Counted from the first letter of the stretch, positions 1 to 8,614 are shown. The stretch is DNA of 64,000 nt from Flavobacterium coralii (GCF_019891545.1 NZ_JAHDIU010000003.1:372001-436000); one strand, 5' to 3'. The notes: generated from the letters alone by a model not told the origin. A program made the numbers and translations.

Positions 1-70
1 TGAGAGTATGTATGTAAGAAAAAACAAGTAGCAGCGTTACCATAATTAACCAAACATAACCGACTAAAAC

Positions 71-2533
71 ATGCACAAATTTATACTTGCAATAGTACTG
101 CTTTGCACTTCAATTACTTATGCTCAACTGAAAGGCAGGATAACTACAACAGGTGGCATACCTGTACCCTATGTAAATGTGAGTATAGAAGATACTTACA
201 TCAGCACCTCATCTAATACCGAAGGGGAGTATGTTTTGCCTGTAAACAAAGCGGGGCAGTACACTGTTAAATTTCAGTCTATAGGATTTAAGCCTAAAAA
301 TGTAGCTGTTACCATTACATCCTTACCATTTACGCTTAATGCCGAATTACAGGAAGAAGCCTACCAGCTTAACGAAGTGGTTATTGCACAGGGCGAAGAC
401 CCGGCCTACGAAATAATGCGGCAGGCGATAGCCCACCGGAAAGAAAACGCCAGGAAAGCGGGGAAGTATGAAGCTGACTTTTATTCTAAAGGTATCTTCA
501 TGGCTAAAAATATCCCAAAACGAATTGCAGGTGTAAGGGTTGAAATGCCCGATGAAGCAACGCTGGACTCTACAGGGAGCGGTGTGATCTCTTTATCAGA
601 AACAGTATCCCACATATATGTAGATTATCCTGATAAGCTGAGGGAAAACATAATCGCCACCAAAAAGAGCGGAAGCAACAGTGAATTCAGCTTTAACAGT
701 GCCAGTGAAGCCCAATATAATTTTTATGACGATTTCATGGATTTTGATTTCGATATAGAAATGATATCCCCGTTAAGTAAAATAGCCATGAATTATTACC
801 GCTTTAAGTATGAGGGCAGCTTTACTGATGAATATGGCAACAATATCAACAAGATTAAGGTAATACCGCGCCGCGATAAAGAGCCTGTATTTGACGGCTA
901 TATTTATATAGCTGATGACAGCTGGGCAATACAGGCCGCCGACTTAACCCTGAAAGGGTATCGCCTGCGGCAGCCCGTGCTTGAAACGCTGACATTAAAG
1001 CAGAATTTCAGTTATAACAAAGATACCCAAATATGGGCGCTTACCCTGCAAACATTCGATATTAGTGCGGGTATGCTGGGTATGGGGGTAAATGGCAGGT
1101 ACACCCATGTTTACAACAATTATGTATTCCATGATTCTTTTGAAGAGGACACTTTTAAGAGCAGGCTAAAATTTGAAGAAGATTCAAATAAAAAAGATTC
1201 AGTGTACTGGGCTGTAAACAGGCCGGTACCGTTAACGGTAGAAGAGAAAGAAGACTACGCCAAAAAAGACAGTATAGCAGCGCAAAAAAAAGCCGGGGCC
1301 CCTTCGGTTGTTGTAACCAATGTAAACAGGTTCAAAGTATTGGATGTGCTAACCGGCTATACCTACCGCAATAAAGAAAAAGGCATTTACTACAGTTATG
1401 ACGGCGTTATAGATTTGCCGGGGTACAACACAGTACAGGGCTGGAACTTTAGTACGGCTATGGCTTTGAGCTTTACAAACAAAGAAAAGACATATACGCG
1501 GAGGTTTGCAGCCTATTTTAATTATGGTATTGCCGAAGACCGTTTCAGGGTATGGGGAGAAGCACCTTTAAGGATAGGTAAGCAGACATTCTATTTTTCA
1601 GGAGGAAATAAAGCAGCGCAGTTTAATGCTTCAGAACCGATTTCGCCTGTAATAAACACTTTCAGTTCGCTGCTGTTCAAGAATAACTTTATGAAGGTGT
1701 ATGACAAAACGTTTGCGGATGTACATTACAGCAAAACCATATTTAAAAAACTGAAACTGACAGCCCGTGCAGAATACCTGCGCCGCAGGCCATTGTATAA
1801 CAACACAGATTATGTGCTTATAAAAAATGATGACGATTATACATCAAACAATCCGCTTGCACCTTTAGATGAACAGTCTGCGCCTTTTCTAAAGCATACA
1901 ATTTATAAGGCCAGCCTGGGCGGGGGCATACGCTTCGGTAAAAGTTATTATTACCAAAACCCTTCAGCTTGGGTTGCAGCAACAGAGACCGACGAACCGG
2001 GGCTGTATTTTATGTATGAAAAAGCTTTTGCATCTAATGTTGAAGAATATGAGTATGATTATATAAGCGCAAGGGCTGTTTATACATTTGCACTGGCTAA
2101 CAAGGGTGATCTTGGCATGAGCATTAAAGCGGGTAAATTTTTTAATGCAGATGATATAGCTTTTACAGATTATAAGCATTTTAATGGTAACTTAACCCAT
2201 ATTAATGAAGGTAACCATAGCCTGAATGCTTTCAGCCTGCTGCCATACTATACCCACAGTACCAATGACTCTTTTATAGAAACCCATATAGAGCACAACT
2301 TTAAAGGATATATAATGAACAAGATACCACTGCTCGACCTGCTGCAATATAACCTTGTGCTGGGCTACAACGGGCTTGCACTGCCGGACAGGAAACCCTA
2401 CCATGAGTTTTCGGCGGGTTTTGATAATTTCGGCTTTGGTAAATTCAGGTTTTTTAAAATTGATTATGTACGCGCTTACGAAGGCGGTTTTGTTACCGAT
2501 GGCATCATGCTTGGCATAAAGCAAACATTTTAG
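71..2533 (+). CDS. DUF5686 outer-membrane protein with carboxypeptidase-regulatory-like domain
   Basis: The 820-residue product begins with a Sec signal peptide (hydrophobic stretch 4-17, likely cleaved after ITYA before Gln19). Residues about 20-105 form a CarboxypepD_reg-like beta-sandwich, ending in the LNEVVI segment that is typical of Bacteroidota outer-membrane proteins. The rest matches the DUF5686 family, a predicted outer-membrane beta-barrel of unknown function; the chain ends in an aromatic residue (KQTF), as barrel strands do. It lies 59 bp upstream of a full-length paralogue (2593-5073) in the same orientation, so the pair looks like a tandem duplication. The family call is from recognition of the architecture; the substrate or role is unknown. 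Confidence 0.85.
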   Translation: MHKFILAIVLLCTSITYAQLKGRITTTGGIPVPYVNVSIEDTYISTSSNTEGEYVLPVNKAGQYTVKFQSIGFKPKNVAVTITSLPFTLNAELQEEAYQLNEVVIAQGEDPAYEIMRQAIAHRKENARKAGKYEADFYSKGIFMAKNIPKRIAGVRVEMPDEATLDSTGSGVISLSETVSHIYVDYPDKLRENIIATKKSGSNSEFSFNSASEAQYNFYDDFMDFDFDIEMISPLSKIAMNYYRFKYEGSFTDEYGNNINKIKVIPRRDKEPVFDGYIYIADDSWAIQAADLTLKGYRLRQPVLETLTLKQNFSYNKDTQIWALTLQTFDISAGMLGMGVNGRYTHVYNNYVFHDSFEEDTFKSRLKFEEDSNKKDSVYWAVNRPVPLTVEEKEDYAKKDSIAAQKKAGAPSVVVTNVNRFKVLDVLTGYTYRNKEKGIYYSYDGVIDLPGYNTVQGWNFSTAMALSFTNKEKTYTRRFAAYFNYGIAEDRFRVWGEAPLRIGKQTFYFSGGNKAAQFNASEPISPVINTFSSLLFKNNFMKVYDKTFADVHYSKTIFKKLKLTARAEYLRRRPLYNNTDYVLIKNDDDYTSNNPLAPLDEQSAPFLKHTIYKASLGGGIRFGKSYYYQNPSAWVAATETDEPGLYFMYEKAFASNVEEYEYDYISARAVYTFALANKGDLGMSIKAGKFFNADDIAFTDYKHFNGNLTHINEGNHSLNAFSLLPYYTHSTNDSFIETHIEHNFKGYIMNKIPLLDLLQYNLVLGYNGLALPDRKPYHEFSAGFDNFGFGKFRFFKIDYVRAYEGGFVTDGIMLGIKQTF

Positions 2534-2535
2534 AT

Positions 2536-2564
2536 GCAACCTTTCTGCAAAGAAAATCGTCTTT
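2536..2564 (+). promoter_or_regulatory. ECF-sigma-like bipartite promoter motif (site A)
   Basis: GCAACCTTT at 2536-2544 is followed after 13 bp by CGTCTT at 2558-2563, 30 bp before the ATG of the second DUF5686 gene. The same pair of boxes occurs at 8081-8108 and 53099-53125. The layout resembles the AAC / CGTC-type elements read by ECF sigma factors. It differs from the TAnnTTTG elements seen upstream of other genes here. The assignment is inferred from pattern only. Confidence 0.4.
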
Positions 2565-2592
2565 ACTTAAGTAACCCGATAAATCAATCACA

Positions 2593-5073
2593 ATGCAAAA
2601 AACGTTTACCTTACTGTTCCTGCTTTTATTTACGGTAAGCTTTGCCCAGATAAAGGGTAAAATTACCGATACTAACGGTGAGCCTGTACCTTTTGTCAGT
2701 ATAACCGTGGCTGACACCTATACAGGTACTAATGCCAACGAGAACGGCGAATATGAACTTAATGTAAAAAAGCCCGGCACCTATACGCTGTTATTCCAGT
2801 CTATTGGTTATAAAACGCATCGTGCGGTTGTTAATGCGCAATCGCTGCCACACACTCTTAACGTAGTACTTAAAGATGAAAGCTACCAGCTTAGCGAAGT
2901 TGTAGTATCTAATAAAGAGAACCCTGCGGTTGCCATAATGCGGAAAGCAATAGCAAACAAGAAAGAAAACTTTTCTAAGACAGGGAAGTTTACAGCCGAC
3001 TTTTATTCTAAAGGTATTATACGAGTTAAAGATGTGCCTGATAAAATTATGGGTATAAAAGTTCAGGAAGAAGCCGAAGCGGTGCTAGACAGTACAGGCA
3101 GCGGTATCATTTACCTTTCAGAAACTGTTTCCGAAATTACTTTTGAACAGCCCAATAATTTAAAAGAAAGGGTAGTGGCCTCTAAAATAAGCGGTAACGA
3201 TAATGGTTTCAGCTATAATACCGCATTAGGTACATTCTATAATTTTTATGCTAACTATGTCCCGTTCAATGTGAATATGGTGTCGCCGTTGGCAGATAAT
3301 GCCTTTAATTACTATAAGTTTACTTTTGAGGGCAGCTTTTTTGATGAGAACGAAACCCAGATAAACAAAATAAAGATAACTCCAAAGAGAGATAAAGAGC
3401 CTGTTTTTGAGGGCTACATTTATATAGTTGAGAACAGTTGGGCCATATCTGCTATAGATGTAGATATTAAAGGCTATCGCATGCAGCAGCCCATTCTGGA
3501 AACCCTTAACCTTAAGCAGAACTTCAGCTACAATTCTAACAACAGGCTGTGGGCTAAAAACTCGCAGATATTTGATTTTAAGGCGGGGCTTTTCGGTATA
3601 ACTATAACCGGTACATTTACCCATATTTATACCAATTACGATTTCAAAGACAAGTTCGAAAAAGGGACTTTTGGGAAAGAGATTGTGTATATAGAAAAAG
3701 ATTCCAACAAGAAAGATTCATTGTACTGGAATGCTATGAGGCCTGTTCCGCTTACCCAGGAAGAGGTAACCGATTATGTTAAGAAAGACAGCATACAGGC
3801 TGTAGAAAAGTCTCCGGCTTACCTTGACTCTATCGACAGAAAGTATAATAAATTTAAAGTAACCGATATACTTACCGGATATACATACAGGAATTCACAA
3901 AAAAACACCAACTACAGCTATGACGGGCTTTTAGGTTTGTCTAACATCGGCTTTAATACAGTGCAGGGATGGAATTTTAATACCAGCCTTACATTCAGTA
4001 AATATGACGAAGAAAGCGGTAAATCTACTTATGTGGGTTCCTATTTTAATTACGGTATAGCAGAAGACAGGCTTCGTGTAATAGGCAGGTTTACGCACCG
4101 TTTTAACCGTATCAATAACGCCACAGTGTTTGTTTGGGGAGGCAGCGAGGCACAGCAGTTCAACCAGAGAGAGCCCATATCAGAGTTGGTAAATACAGTA
4201 AGTACATTGTTCTTTAAAGACAATTACATGAAGCTGTATGATAACACTTTTGCAAAGGCGCAGTACCAGCAAAATATCTTTACAGGGCTTTTTGCAGGTG
4301 CAAGTTTAGAATATACCCGCCGCAGGGCGCTTACCAACAATACAGATTATGTACTTGTTAAAGATGATGAGCCTTATACGTCTAATAATCCTCTGGATGC
4401 TGATGATGACGGGCTGTTCTTTGAAAAGCACGACCTGATGAAAGCAAATGTGTTCGCTACTATCCGCTTTGGTGAAAAATACATAACCAGGCCCGACGGT
4501 AAAGTACCGGTAAGGAGTGGTAAGTACCCTGCAATAACCCTGCAATATGAGAAAGGATTCGCTGCAAGCGAAAGTAATTATGAATATGACTTTGTAGCGG
4601 CACGCACTGCTTACAGCAGGACACTTGGTAATAAAGGTGAATTTGGTATTAACGCGGGGGTGGGTAAGTTTTTTAATGCTGATGAAATTGCCTTTATAGA
4701 CTACAAGCACTTTAACGGCAACCAGACGCATGTGTATAACGGCCAGCAGAACCTCTCATCGTTCAACCTGCTGCCATATTACAGCCACAGTACCAACGAC
4801 AGTTATTTTGAGCTGCATGCCGAGCATAACTTTAACGGCTATATAATGAATAAGATACCGCTGCTGAACAAGCTACAATGGAATCTTGTGGTGGGCTACC
4901 ACCAGATAAGCACACCTGATTTTAAACCTTACCAGGAATTTACCGCCGGTTTTGATAACATTGGCTTCGGTAAGTTTAGGATGCTGCGTGTAGATTATGT
5001 ACGTGCCTATCAGGGAGGTTTTAGTACAGACGGGGTAATGTTCGGGCTAAAGTTCCTTGATATAGTAGATTAG
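2593..5073 (+). CDS. DUF5686 outer-membrane protein, tandem paralogue
   Basis: The 826-residue product has the same architecture as the preceding gene: signal peptide (cleavage after VSFA, before Gln19), CarboxypepD_reg-like domain at about 20-105, then the DUF5686 barrel region. Long stretches align with the upstream copy, for example FYSKGI, DSTGSG, KRDKEPVF and the near-identical C-terminal part around NGYIMNKIPLL and FDNIGFGKFR. The greatest divergence is in presumed loops. The gap to the first copy holds a possible ECF-type promoter, so this copy may also be transcribed on its own. The function of the family is not established. Confidence 0.85.
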   Translation: MQKTFTLLFLLLFTVSFAQIKGKITDTNGEPVPFVSITVADTYTGTNANENGEYELNVKKPGTYTLLFQSIGYKTHRAVVNAQSLPHTLNVVLKDESYQLSEVVVSNKENPAVAIMRKAIANKKENFSKTGKFTADFYSKGIIRVKDVPDKIMGIKVQEEAEAVLDSTGSGIIYLSETVSEITFEQPNNLKERVVASKISGNDNGFSYNTALGTFYNFYANYVPFNVNMVSPLADNAFNYYKFTFEGSFFDENETQINKIKITPKRDKEPVFEGYIYIVENSWAISAIDVDIKGYRMQQPILETLNLKQNFSYNSNNRLWAKNSQIFDFKAGLFGITITGTFTHIYTNYDFKDKFEKGTFGKEIVYIEKDSNKKDSLYWNAMRPVPLTQEEVTDYVKKDSIQAVEKSPAYLDSIDRKYNKFKVTDILTGYTYRNSQKNTNYSYDGLLGLSNIGFNTVQGWNFNTSLTFSKYDEESGKSTYVGSYFNYGIAEDRLRVIGRFTHRFNRINNATVFVWGGSEAQQFNQREPISELVNTVSTLFFKDNYMKLYDNTFAKAQYQQNIFTGLFAGASLEYTRRRALTNNTDYVLVKDDEPYTSNNPLDADDDGLFFEKHDLMKANVFATIRFGEKYITRPDGKVPVRSGKYPAITLQYEKGFAASESNYEYDFVAARTAYSRTLGNKGEFGINAGVGKFFNADEIAFIDYKHFNGNQTHVYNGQQNLSSFNLLPYYSHSTNDSYFELHAEHNFNGYIMNKIPLLNKLQWNLVVGYHQISTPDFKPYQEFTAGFDNIGFGKFRMLRVDYVRAYQGGFSTDGVMFGLKFLDIVD

Positions 5074-5086
5074 GAAAGCACATAAA

Positions 5087-5203
5087 AATAAGGCCGGCAC
5101 AAAATATATTTCTATTTCGACCTTGTAGAGAAATCTAAAAATTCTTTGAGATTTCCCGACTTATGTCTCGCTCGAAATGAAACTTTTTGTGCCTGCCTTT
5201 ATT
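5087..5203. repeat. Palindromic intergenic repeat nested in a terminator-like inverted repeat
   Basis: The outer arms at 5087-5104 and 5185-5203 (AATAAGGC..GGCACAAAA against TTTTGTGCC..GCCTTTATT) form a long imperfect hairpin between two convergent genes. Inside lies a second palindrome: TTTCGA (5115-5120) pairs with TCGAAA (5172-5177) and GAAATCT (5130-5136) with AGATTTC (5149-5155). The inner element resembles the interspersed TTTCGACC..GAGAAATCT / AGATTTC..TCGAAATGA palindromes that I recall from Flavobacteria. A plausible reading is a repeat inserted in the loop of a bidirectional terminator. Confidence 0.5.
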
Positions 5204-5205
5204 AT

Positions 5206-5616
5206 TTATTCTTCTATGGAGATTTCATCAGCTTCCCAGCCATCACGTGTTTGGAAAAGATGAAGGTGTACATTAATATTCTTTTCTTCGCCAACCACCT
5301 CAATGTCAAATTCGGCATCGCCACTAAAAGCGTCAATGTCAATTGTGGAGTTCATAATATTCACTTTTACTATTCCACCTGTAGCTGTAAGAACCTCTTC
5401 ATTATCATAAATAGCCTCATGCGCTTCCACTATTACATCAGTATCTTTTATTACATTTTTGGCAGTAAAATAAAAGAACAGGATGGCAGCAATTGCAATT
5501 ACAACTTTAAAAACAACAACAAGCAGTATAATGTTGCGCCTTTTTTTACGCTTGCGCCTGTAGTCGTTATAAGCTTCTTCGCTTACGGGAATTCCTTTTA
5601 TACGATACTCCTCCAT
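5206..5616 (-). CDS. Small single-pass membrane protein of unknown function
   Basis: The 136-residue product has a short acidic N-terminus, a strongly basic run (RRKRKKRR, about 20-27), one transmembrane helix (about 28-50) and a roughly 85-residue acidic C-terminal domain. By the positive-inside rule the C-terminal domain faces the periplasm. I do not recognise a family. It starts 11 bp after murA stops and is probably the last gene of the DUF493-DUF4290-murA operon. A palindromic repeat or terminator follows immediately. Confidence 0.7.
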   Translation of the reverse strand: MEEYRIKGIPVSEEAYNDYRRKRKKRRNIILLVVVFKVVIAIAAILFFYFTAKNVIKDTDVIVEAHEAIYDNEEVLTATGGIVKVNIMNSTIDIDAFSGDAEFDIEVVGEEKNINVHLHLFQTRDGWEADEISIEE

Positions 5617-5627
5617 ATCAAGATATT

Positions 5628-6938
5628 TTAATCGATTCTCTCAATCTTTGCGCCAAGTGCTTTAAGCCTTTCGTCAATCCTTTCATAACCACGGTCTATC
5701 TGCTCACCGTTCTGGATAATGCTTGTGCCCTTAGCCGAAAGCGCGGCAATTAAAAGTGACACCCCTGCACGTATATCAGGCGATGACATGTGGATTCCTT
5801 TAAGCTGCGATTTAAAGTCGTGCCCTATTACTGTGGCCCTGTGCGGGTCGCACAAAATAATTTTAGCGCCCATATCTATAAGCCTGTCGGTAAAGAACAG
5901 TCGGCTTTCAAACATTTTCTGGTGGATAAGCACACTGCCGCGTGCCTGTGTCGCTACTACCAGAACAATGCTCAGCAGGTCGGGCGTGAAGCCTGGCCAA
6001 GGGGCATCTGCAATAGTAAGTATAGAGCCGTCTATGTAATTCTGTATTTCATAGCCCTCGGTGTGGGCAGGTATATAAATATCATCACCACGCCTCTCTA
6101 TGGTTATACCAAGCTTACGGAATGTGTTAGGAATAATGCCTAAATTCTCCCAGCTTACATTTTTTATGGTAATTTCACTCTGTGTCATGGCAGCAAGCCC
6201 TATCCAGCTCCCTATTTCAATCATATCGGGTAATATCCTGTGCTCACAACCGCTCAGTTTATCTACACCTTCAATTTCTAAAAGGTTAGATCCTATACCG
6301 GTAATTTTTGCCCCCATGCTGTTCAGCATTTTGCAAAGCTGTTGCAGGTAAGGTTCGCATGCGGCATTATAAATGGTGGTTTTGCCTTCGGCAAGAACGG
6401 CTGCCATTACAATATTGGCAGTTCCGGTAACAGATGCTTCATCAAGCAGCATATAAGCGCCTTTAAGCCTGTCGGCCTCTACGCCATAAAAATAATCTTC
6501 TTTATTGTAGCGGAATTTAGCCCCCAGGTTTATGAAACCTTCAAAATGGGTGTCAAGCCTGCGGCGGCCAATTTTGTCGCCACCCGGTTTCGGTATATAG
6601 CCTTTGCCGAAACGCGCCAAAAGCGGGCCAACAATCATTATAGAGCCGCGCAGCGCCTTGCCTTCATTCTTAAAAGCTTCCGATTCAAGGTAGGCAAGGT
6701 TTACTTCATCTGCCTGGAATGTATAGGCGCCGTGTGCAATTTTTTCTGTTTTAACCCCCAGGTTTTGCAGTAGCGTTATTAGTTTATTAACGTCTATTAT
6801 ATCAGGAATGTTGGTAATGGTTACCTTTTCGGGTGTAAGCAAAACAGTGCATAATACCTGTAATGCTTCGTTTTTGGCTCCCTGTGGGGTAATCTCACCG
6901 CTAAGTTTTGCTCCTCCTTCAATTTTAAATGTTCCCAT
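5628..6938 (-). CDS. murA: UDP-N-acetylglucosamine 1-carboxyvinyltransferase (MurA)
   Basis: MurA transfers enolpyruvate from PEP to UDP-GlcNAc in the cytoplasm, the first committed step of peptidoglycan synthesis. The 436 residues span the usual two-domain EPSP-synthase-type fold, with the N-terminal KLSGEITPQGAKNEAL segment (substrate-binding Lys22 and Asn23) and the active-site loop PGGDKIGRRRLDTHFEGF. In E. coli the loop reads GGC with the catalytic Cys115; here the equivalent residue is Asp121 (codon GAC at 6576-6578). Cys-to-Asp MurA enzymes, as in mycobacteria and Chlamydia, are active but not alkylated by fosfomycin. It is the third gene of a four-gene minus-strand operon, 34 bp after the DUF4290 gene. 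Confidence 0.95.
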   Translation of the reverse strand: MGTFKIEGGAKLSGEITPQGAKNEALQVLCTVLLTPEKVTITNIPDIIDVNKLITLLQNLGVKTEKIAHGAYTFQADEVNLAYLESEAFKNEGKALRGSIMIVGPLLARFGKGYIPKPGGDKIGRRRLDTHFEGFINLGAKFRYNKEDYFYGVEADRLKGAYMLLDEASVTGTANIVMAAVLAEGKTTIYNAACEPYLQQLCKMLNSMGAKITGIGSNLLEIEGVDKLSGCEHRILPDMIEIGSWIGLAAMTQSEITIKNVSWENLGIIPNTFRKLGITIERRGDDIYIPAHTEGYEIQNYIDGSILTIADAPWPGFTPDLLSIVLVVATQARGSVLIHQKMFESRLFFTDRLIDMGAKIILCDPHRATVIGHDFKSQLKGIHMSSPDIRAGVSLLIAALSAKGTSIIQNGEQIDRGYERIDERLKALGAKIERID

Positions 6939-6972
6939 GCCGTTTACAGAAATGTGATTTTATAGATGTATT

Positions 6973-7677
6973 TTATGATTTACGGTTCTTGTTCTGGTTG
7001 TTTTTGCCCCCGGCGCTGCTCCTGTGCATTTTTTGCTTGCCCCCGCTGCCGGTATTATACTGCGCCTTATTGCTTACTTTTTTGTTCACCTTCATAAGGT
7101 CTGATGAGGTAGAAAGCTCTTCATCTGTTTTAAGCAGGTTTATCTTTCCGCCAGATAGTTCAAGCAGGTGCTCAAATATAACCTCGTCCTTTACGGTATC
7201 TTTGTTCCAGCTCAGGTACGATTTTTTCATATGGTTGGCAATAACCATTATAAGTGCATTTTTCAGTTCGCCGTCTTCCCACTGGTTGGCAACCTCTATC
7301 ATCCCGGTTATGTTATTGCCGTAAAAGCGGTATTTCGGGAAATTTTGGGGGTACTTAAGCCTGTCCGGCTTTTGCTCCAGCATCTCGCGGGAAGGTTTTG
7401 GGTAGGGCGAATCTACATCAAGCCTGAAATCTGACATGATAAAGATCTGGTCCCACAGTTTATGTTGAAAATCAGGCACATCGCGTAGGTGTGGGTTAAG
7501 GTTACCCATCACAGATATTATATATTTTGCTGCTTTGTTACGCTCCTCACGGTCTTCTATGGCTGCTGCCTGGTCTATCAGCTTTTGCAGGTGCCTGCCA
7601 TATTCGGGTATTATAAGGTGCGTCCTTTCGCTGTTGTATTCCAGGTGATTTACCGCTTCTTCAGGGTTATGATGCAT
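6973..7677 (-). CDS. DUF4290 domain-containing protein
   Basis: This 234-residue soluble protein has no signal peptide or membrane helix. The main part (about 1-190) matches DUF4290, a family I know only from Bacteroidota, where it commonly sits beside murA. The last 35 residues are a low-complexity Lys/Asn/Gln/Ser tail (KNNQNKNRKS) typical of a disordered, nucleic-acid- or polyanion-binding tail. It sits 11 bp downstream of the DUF493 gene and 34 bp upstream of murA, so the three are likely co-transcribed. The function is unknown; linkage suggests cell-envelope growth or its control. Confidence 0.8.
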   Translation of the reverse strand: MHHNPEEAVNHLEYNSERTHLIIPEYGRHLQKLIDQAAAIEDREERNKAAKYIISVMGNLNPHLRDVPDFQHKLWDQIFIMSDFRLDVDSPYPKPSREMLEQKPDRLKYPQNFPKYRFYGNNITGMIEVANQWEDGELKNALIMVIANHMKKSYLSWNKDTVKDEVIFEHLLELSGGKINLLKTDEELSTSSDLMKVNKKVSNKAQYNTGSGGKQKMHRSSAGGKNNQNKNRKS

Positions 7678-7688
7678 TATTGTTGTTT

Positions 7689-7973
7689 TTAAAGTGAAAT
7701 TATGCCTTCAACAGAAGAAAGCTCTATGTATTTGTCTATTACCGCCTGTGCACTTTGCATACGCACATTAACAGAAACGCTGGTGTAAGTACCTTTTTTA
7801 GACTGAGTGGTTTCTATAACAGCACCCATGCCGTTAAAAGCATCTTCTACCTGCAGTATCCTGCTTTGGTCGGTAGGGACAATAAATTTAAATAAATATT
7901 CAGAAGGCCAAAGGGTTGAGTCTATCAGTTCCTGCTTCAGCCTTTCGTAAAATTCCTCGCTCTTTTTATCCAT
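7689..7973 (-). CDS. DUF493 (YbeD-like) family protein
   Basis: The 94-residue product starting MDKKSEEFYERL has the small alpha/beta ACT-like fold of DUF493/YbeD proteins, with the typical YLFKFIVP strand and a C-terminal VEGIISL strand. The frame stays open 37 codons upstream, but I chose the ATG at 7973 because family members start here and a TAnnTTTG element lies at 7995-8002, within the longer reading. It is the first gene of the minus-strand operon with DUF4290 and murA. The molecular role of the family is unknown. Confidence 0.8.
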   Translation of the reverse strand: MDKKSEEFYERLKQELIDSTLWPSEYLFKFIVPTDQSRILQVEDAFNGMGAVIETTQSKKGTYTSVSVNVRMQSAQAVIDKYIELSSVEGIISL

Positions 7974-7994
7974 TATCGTTTGGGTATAGTAAGG

Positions 7995-8002
7995 CAAATA
8001 TA
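7995..8002 (-). promoter_or_regulatory. TAnnTTTG -7 element before the DUF493-murA operon
   Basis: The minus strand reads TATATTTG 22 bp upstream of the DUF493 ATG, a full match to the Bacteroidota -7 consensus. No good -33 TTG is seen. It fits as the promoter of the four-gene murA operon. Confidence 0.45.
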
Positions 8003-8080
8003 CGCCATACAGATGTAACTTCCTTAAAATTTGGCACAGAGCGCCATTTTTGCATAAAAAACATTTTTTCAGCGGTACAC

Positions 8081-8108
8081 GCAACCTTTTTAGTACTGTT
8101 GCATCTTA
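8081..8108 (+). promoter_or_regulatory. ECF-sigma-like bipartite promoter motif (site B)
   Basis: GCAACCTTT (8081-8089) is followed after 12 bp by CATCTTA (8102-8108), the same boxes as at 2536 and 53099. No plus-strand gene begins nearby; the next transcription stop is the hairpin at 8155-8188, so the site may drive a short RNA. Confidence 0.4.
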
Positions 8109-8113
8109 CTAAT

Positions 8114-8188
8114 GTAACGTTTAGTAGGTTTTAAGGTTATAAATTTTGGTTATTAAAACCGTTGTGGCTACCACTGCAACGGTTTTTT
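8114..8188 (+). ncRNA. Candidate small RNA (about 75 nt) between an ECF-like promoter and a terminator
   Basis: The stretch lies between the bipartite motif at 8081-8108 and a 10-bp hairpin with a T6 tail on the plus strand (8155-8188). It contains no open reading frame of note. The 5' end is estimated from the promoter position and is not visible directly. The alternative is that the hairpin only ends the minus-strand gene at 8190-8486 and the motif is chance. Confidence 0.25.
8155..8188. terminator. Bidirectional intrinsic terminator
   Basis: AAAACCGTTG (8155-8164) pairs perfectly with CAACGGTTTT (8177-8186) around a 12-nt loop. The plus strand continues in T6 (8183-8188) and the minus strand reads out into TTTTAATAA. 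It ends the minus-strand gene whose stop codon is at 8190. Confidence 0.8.
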
Positions 8189-8189
8189 G

Positions 8190-8486
8190 TTACCGTATCA
8201 TCAGCATAGTGGTCAGGCAGGTACCTGCCATAAAAATATAGCTGTATTTTACCACCTTGCCCAGCAGCGTGCGGTTCCTGAAAAGCCGTATTACAGCAAA
8301 AAGTACCGTACCCATTACAAGGTTTAAAAGCAGCATGGCTGTAAAGGCAGGGTTAAGATCGGTGTTGCCGGTATCATAAAGGTTTATAAGAGCCATCCCG
8401 ATTAATGTGCCGGTAACGGCAAACCATATAAAGTAGATGGCTATCAGGATATGAAATGCGGTATGTTTATAATCGAGCCTGCTCAT
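8190..8486 (-). CDS. Small membrane protein of unknown function
   Basis: The 98-residue product has three predicted transmembrane helices (about 10-33, 46-66 and 76-95) joined by short loops, the second of which is basic (RLFRNRTLLGK). I recognise no family motif. It is a single-gene unit ending at the terminator at 8155-8188, and it diverges from the gene at 8700. Its extreme hydrophobicity supports a real inner-membrane protein. Confidence 0.6.
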   Translation of the reverse strand: MSRLDYKHTAFHILIAIYFIWFAVTGTLIGMALINLYDTGNTDLNPAFTAMLLLNLVMGTVLFAVIRLFRNRTLLGKVVKYSYIFMAGTCLTTMLMIR

Positions 8487-8614
8487 TTTTTTTGCACAAA
8501 TTAATACTATAACGCCACTAAAACCTGTTTATTTGAATGTGTCATGCAAAAGTAATGCCTGTAAATGTTATATTTTTTTGAATTAATGGTTGATATAAAA
8601 AAAATTTAACGCAG

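Noticed and set aside
5206-5631. Possible plus-strand gene opposite the small membrane protein
   Set aside because: An open frame exists on the plus strand, but it is rich in Cys, Tyr and His with no recognisable family, and it overlaps the palindromic repeat. The minus-strand frame has a sensible membrane topology and operon context.
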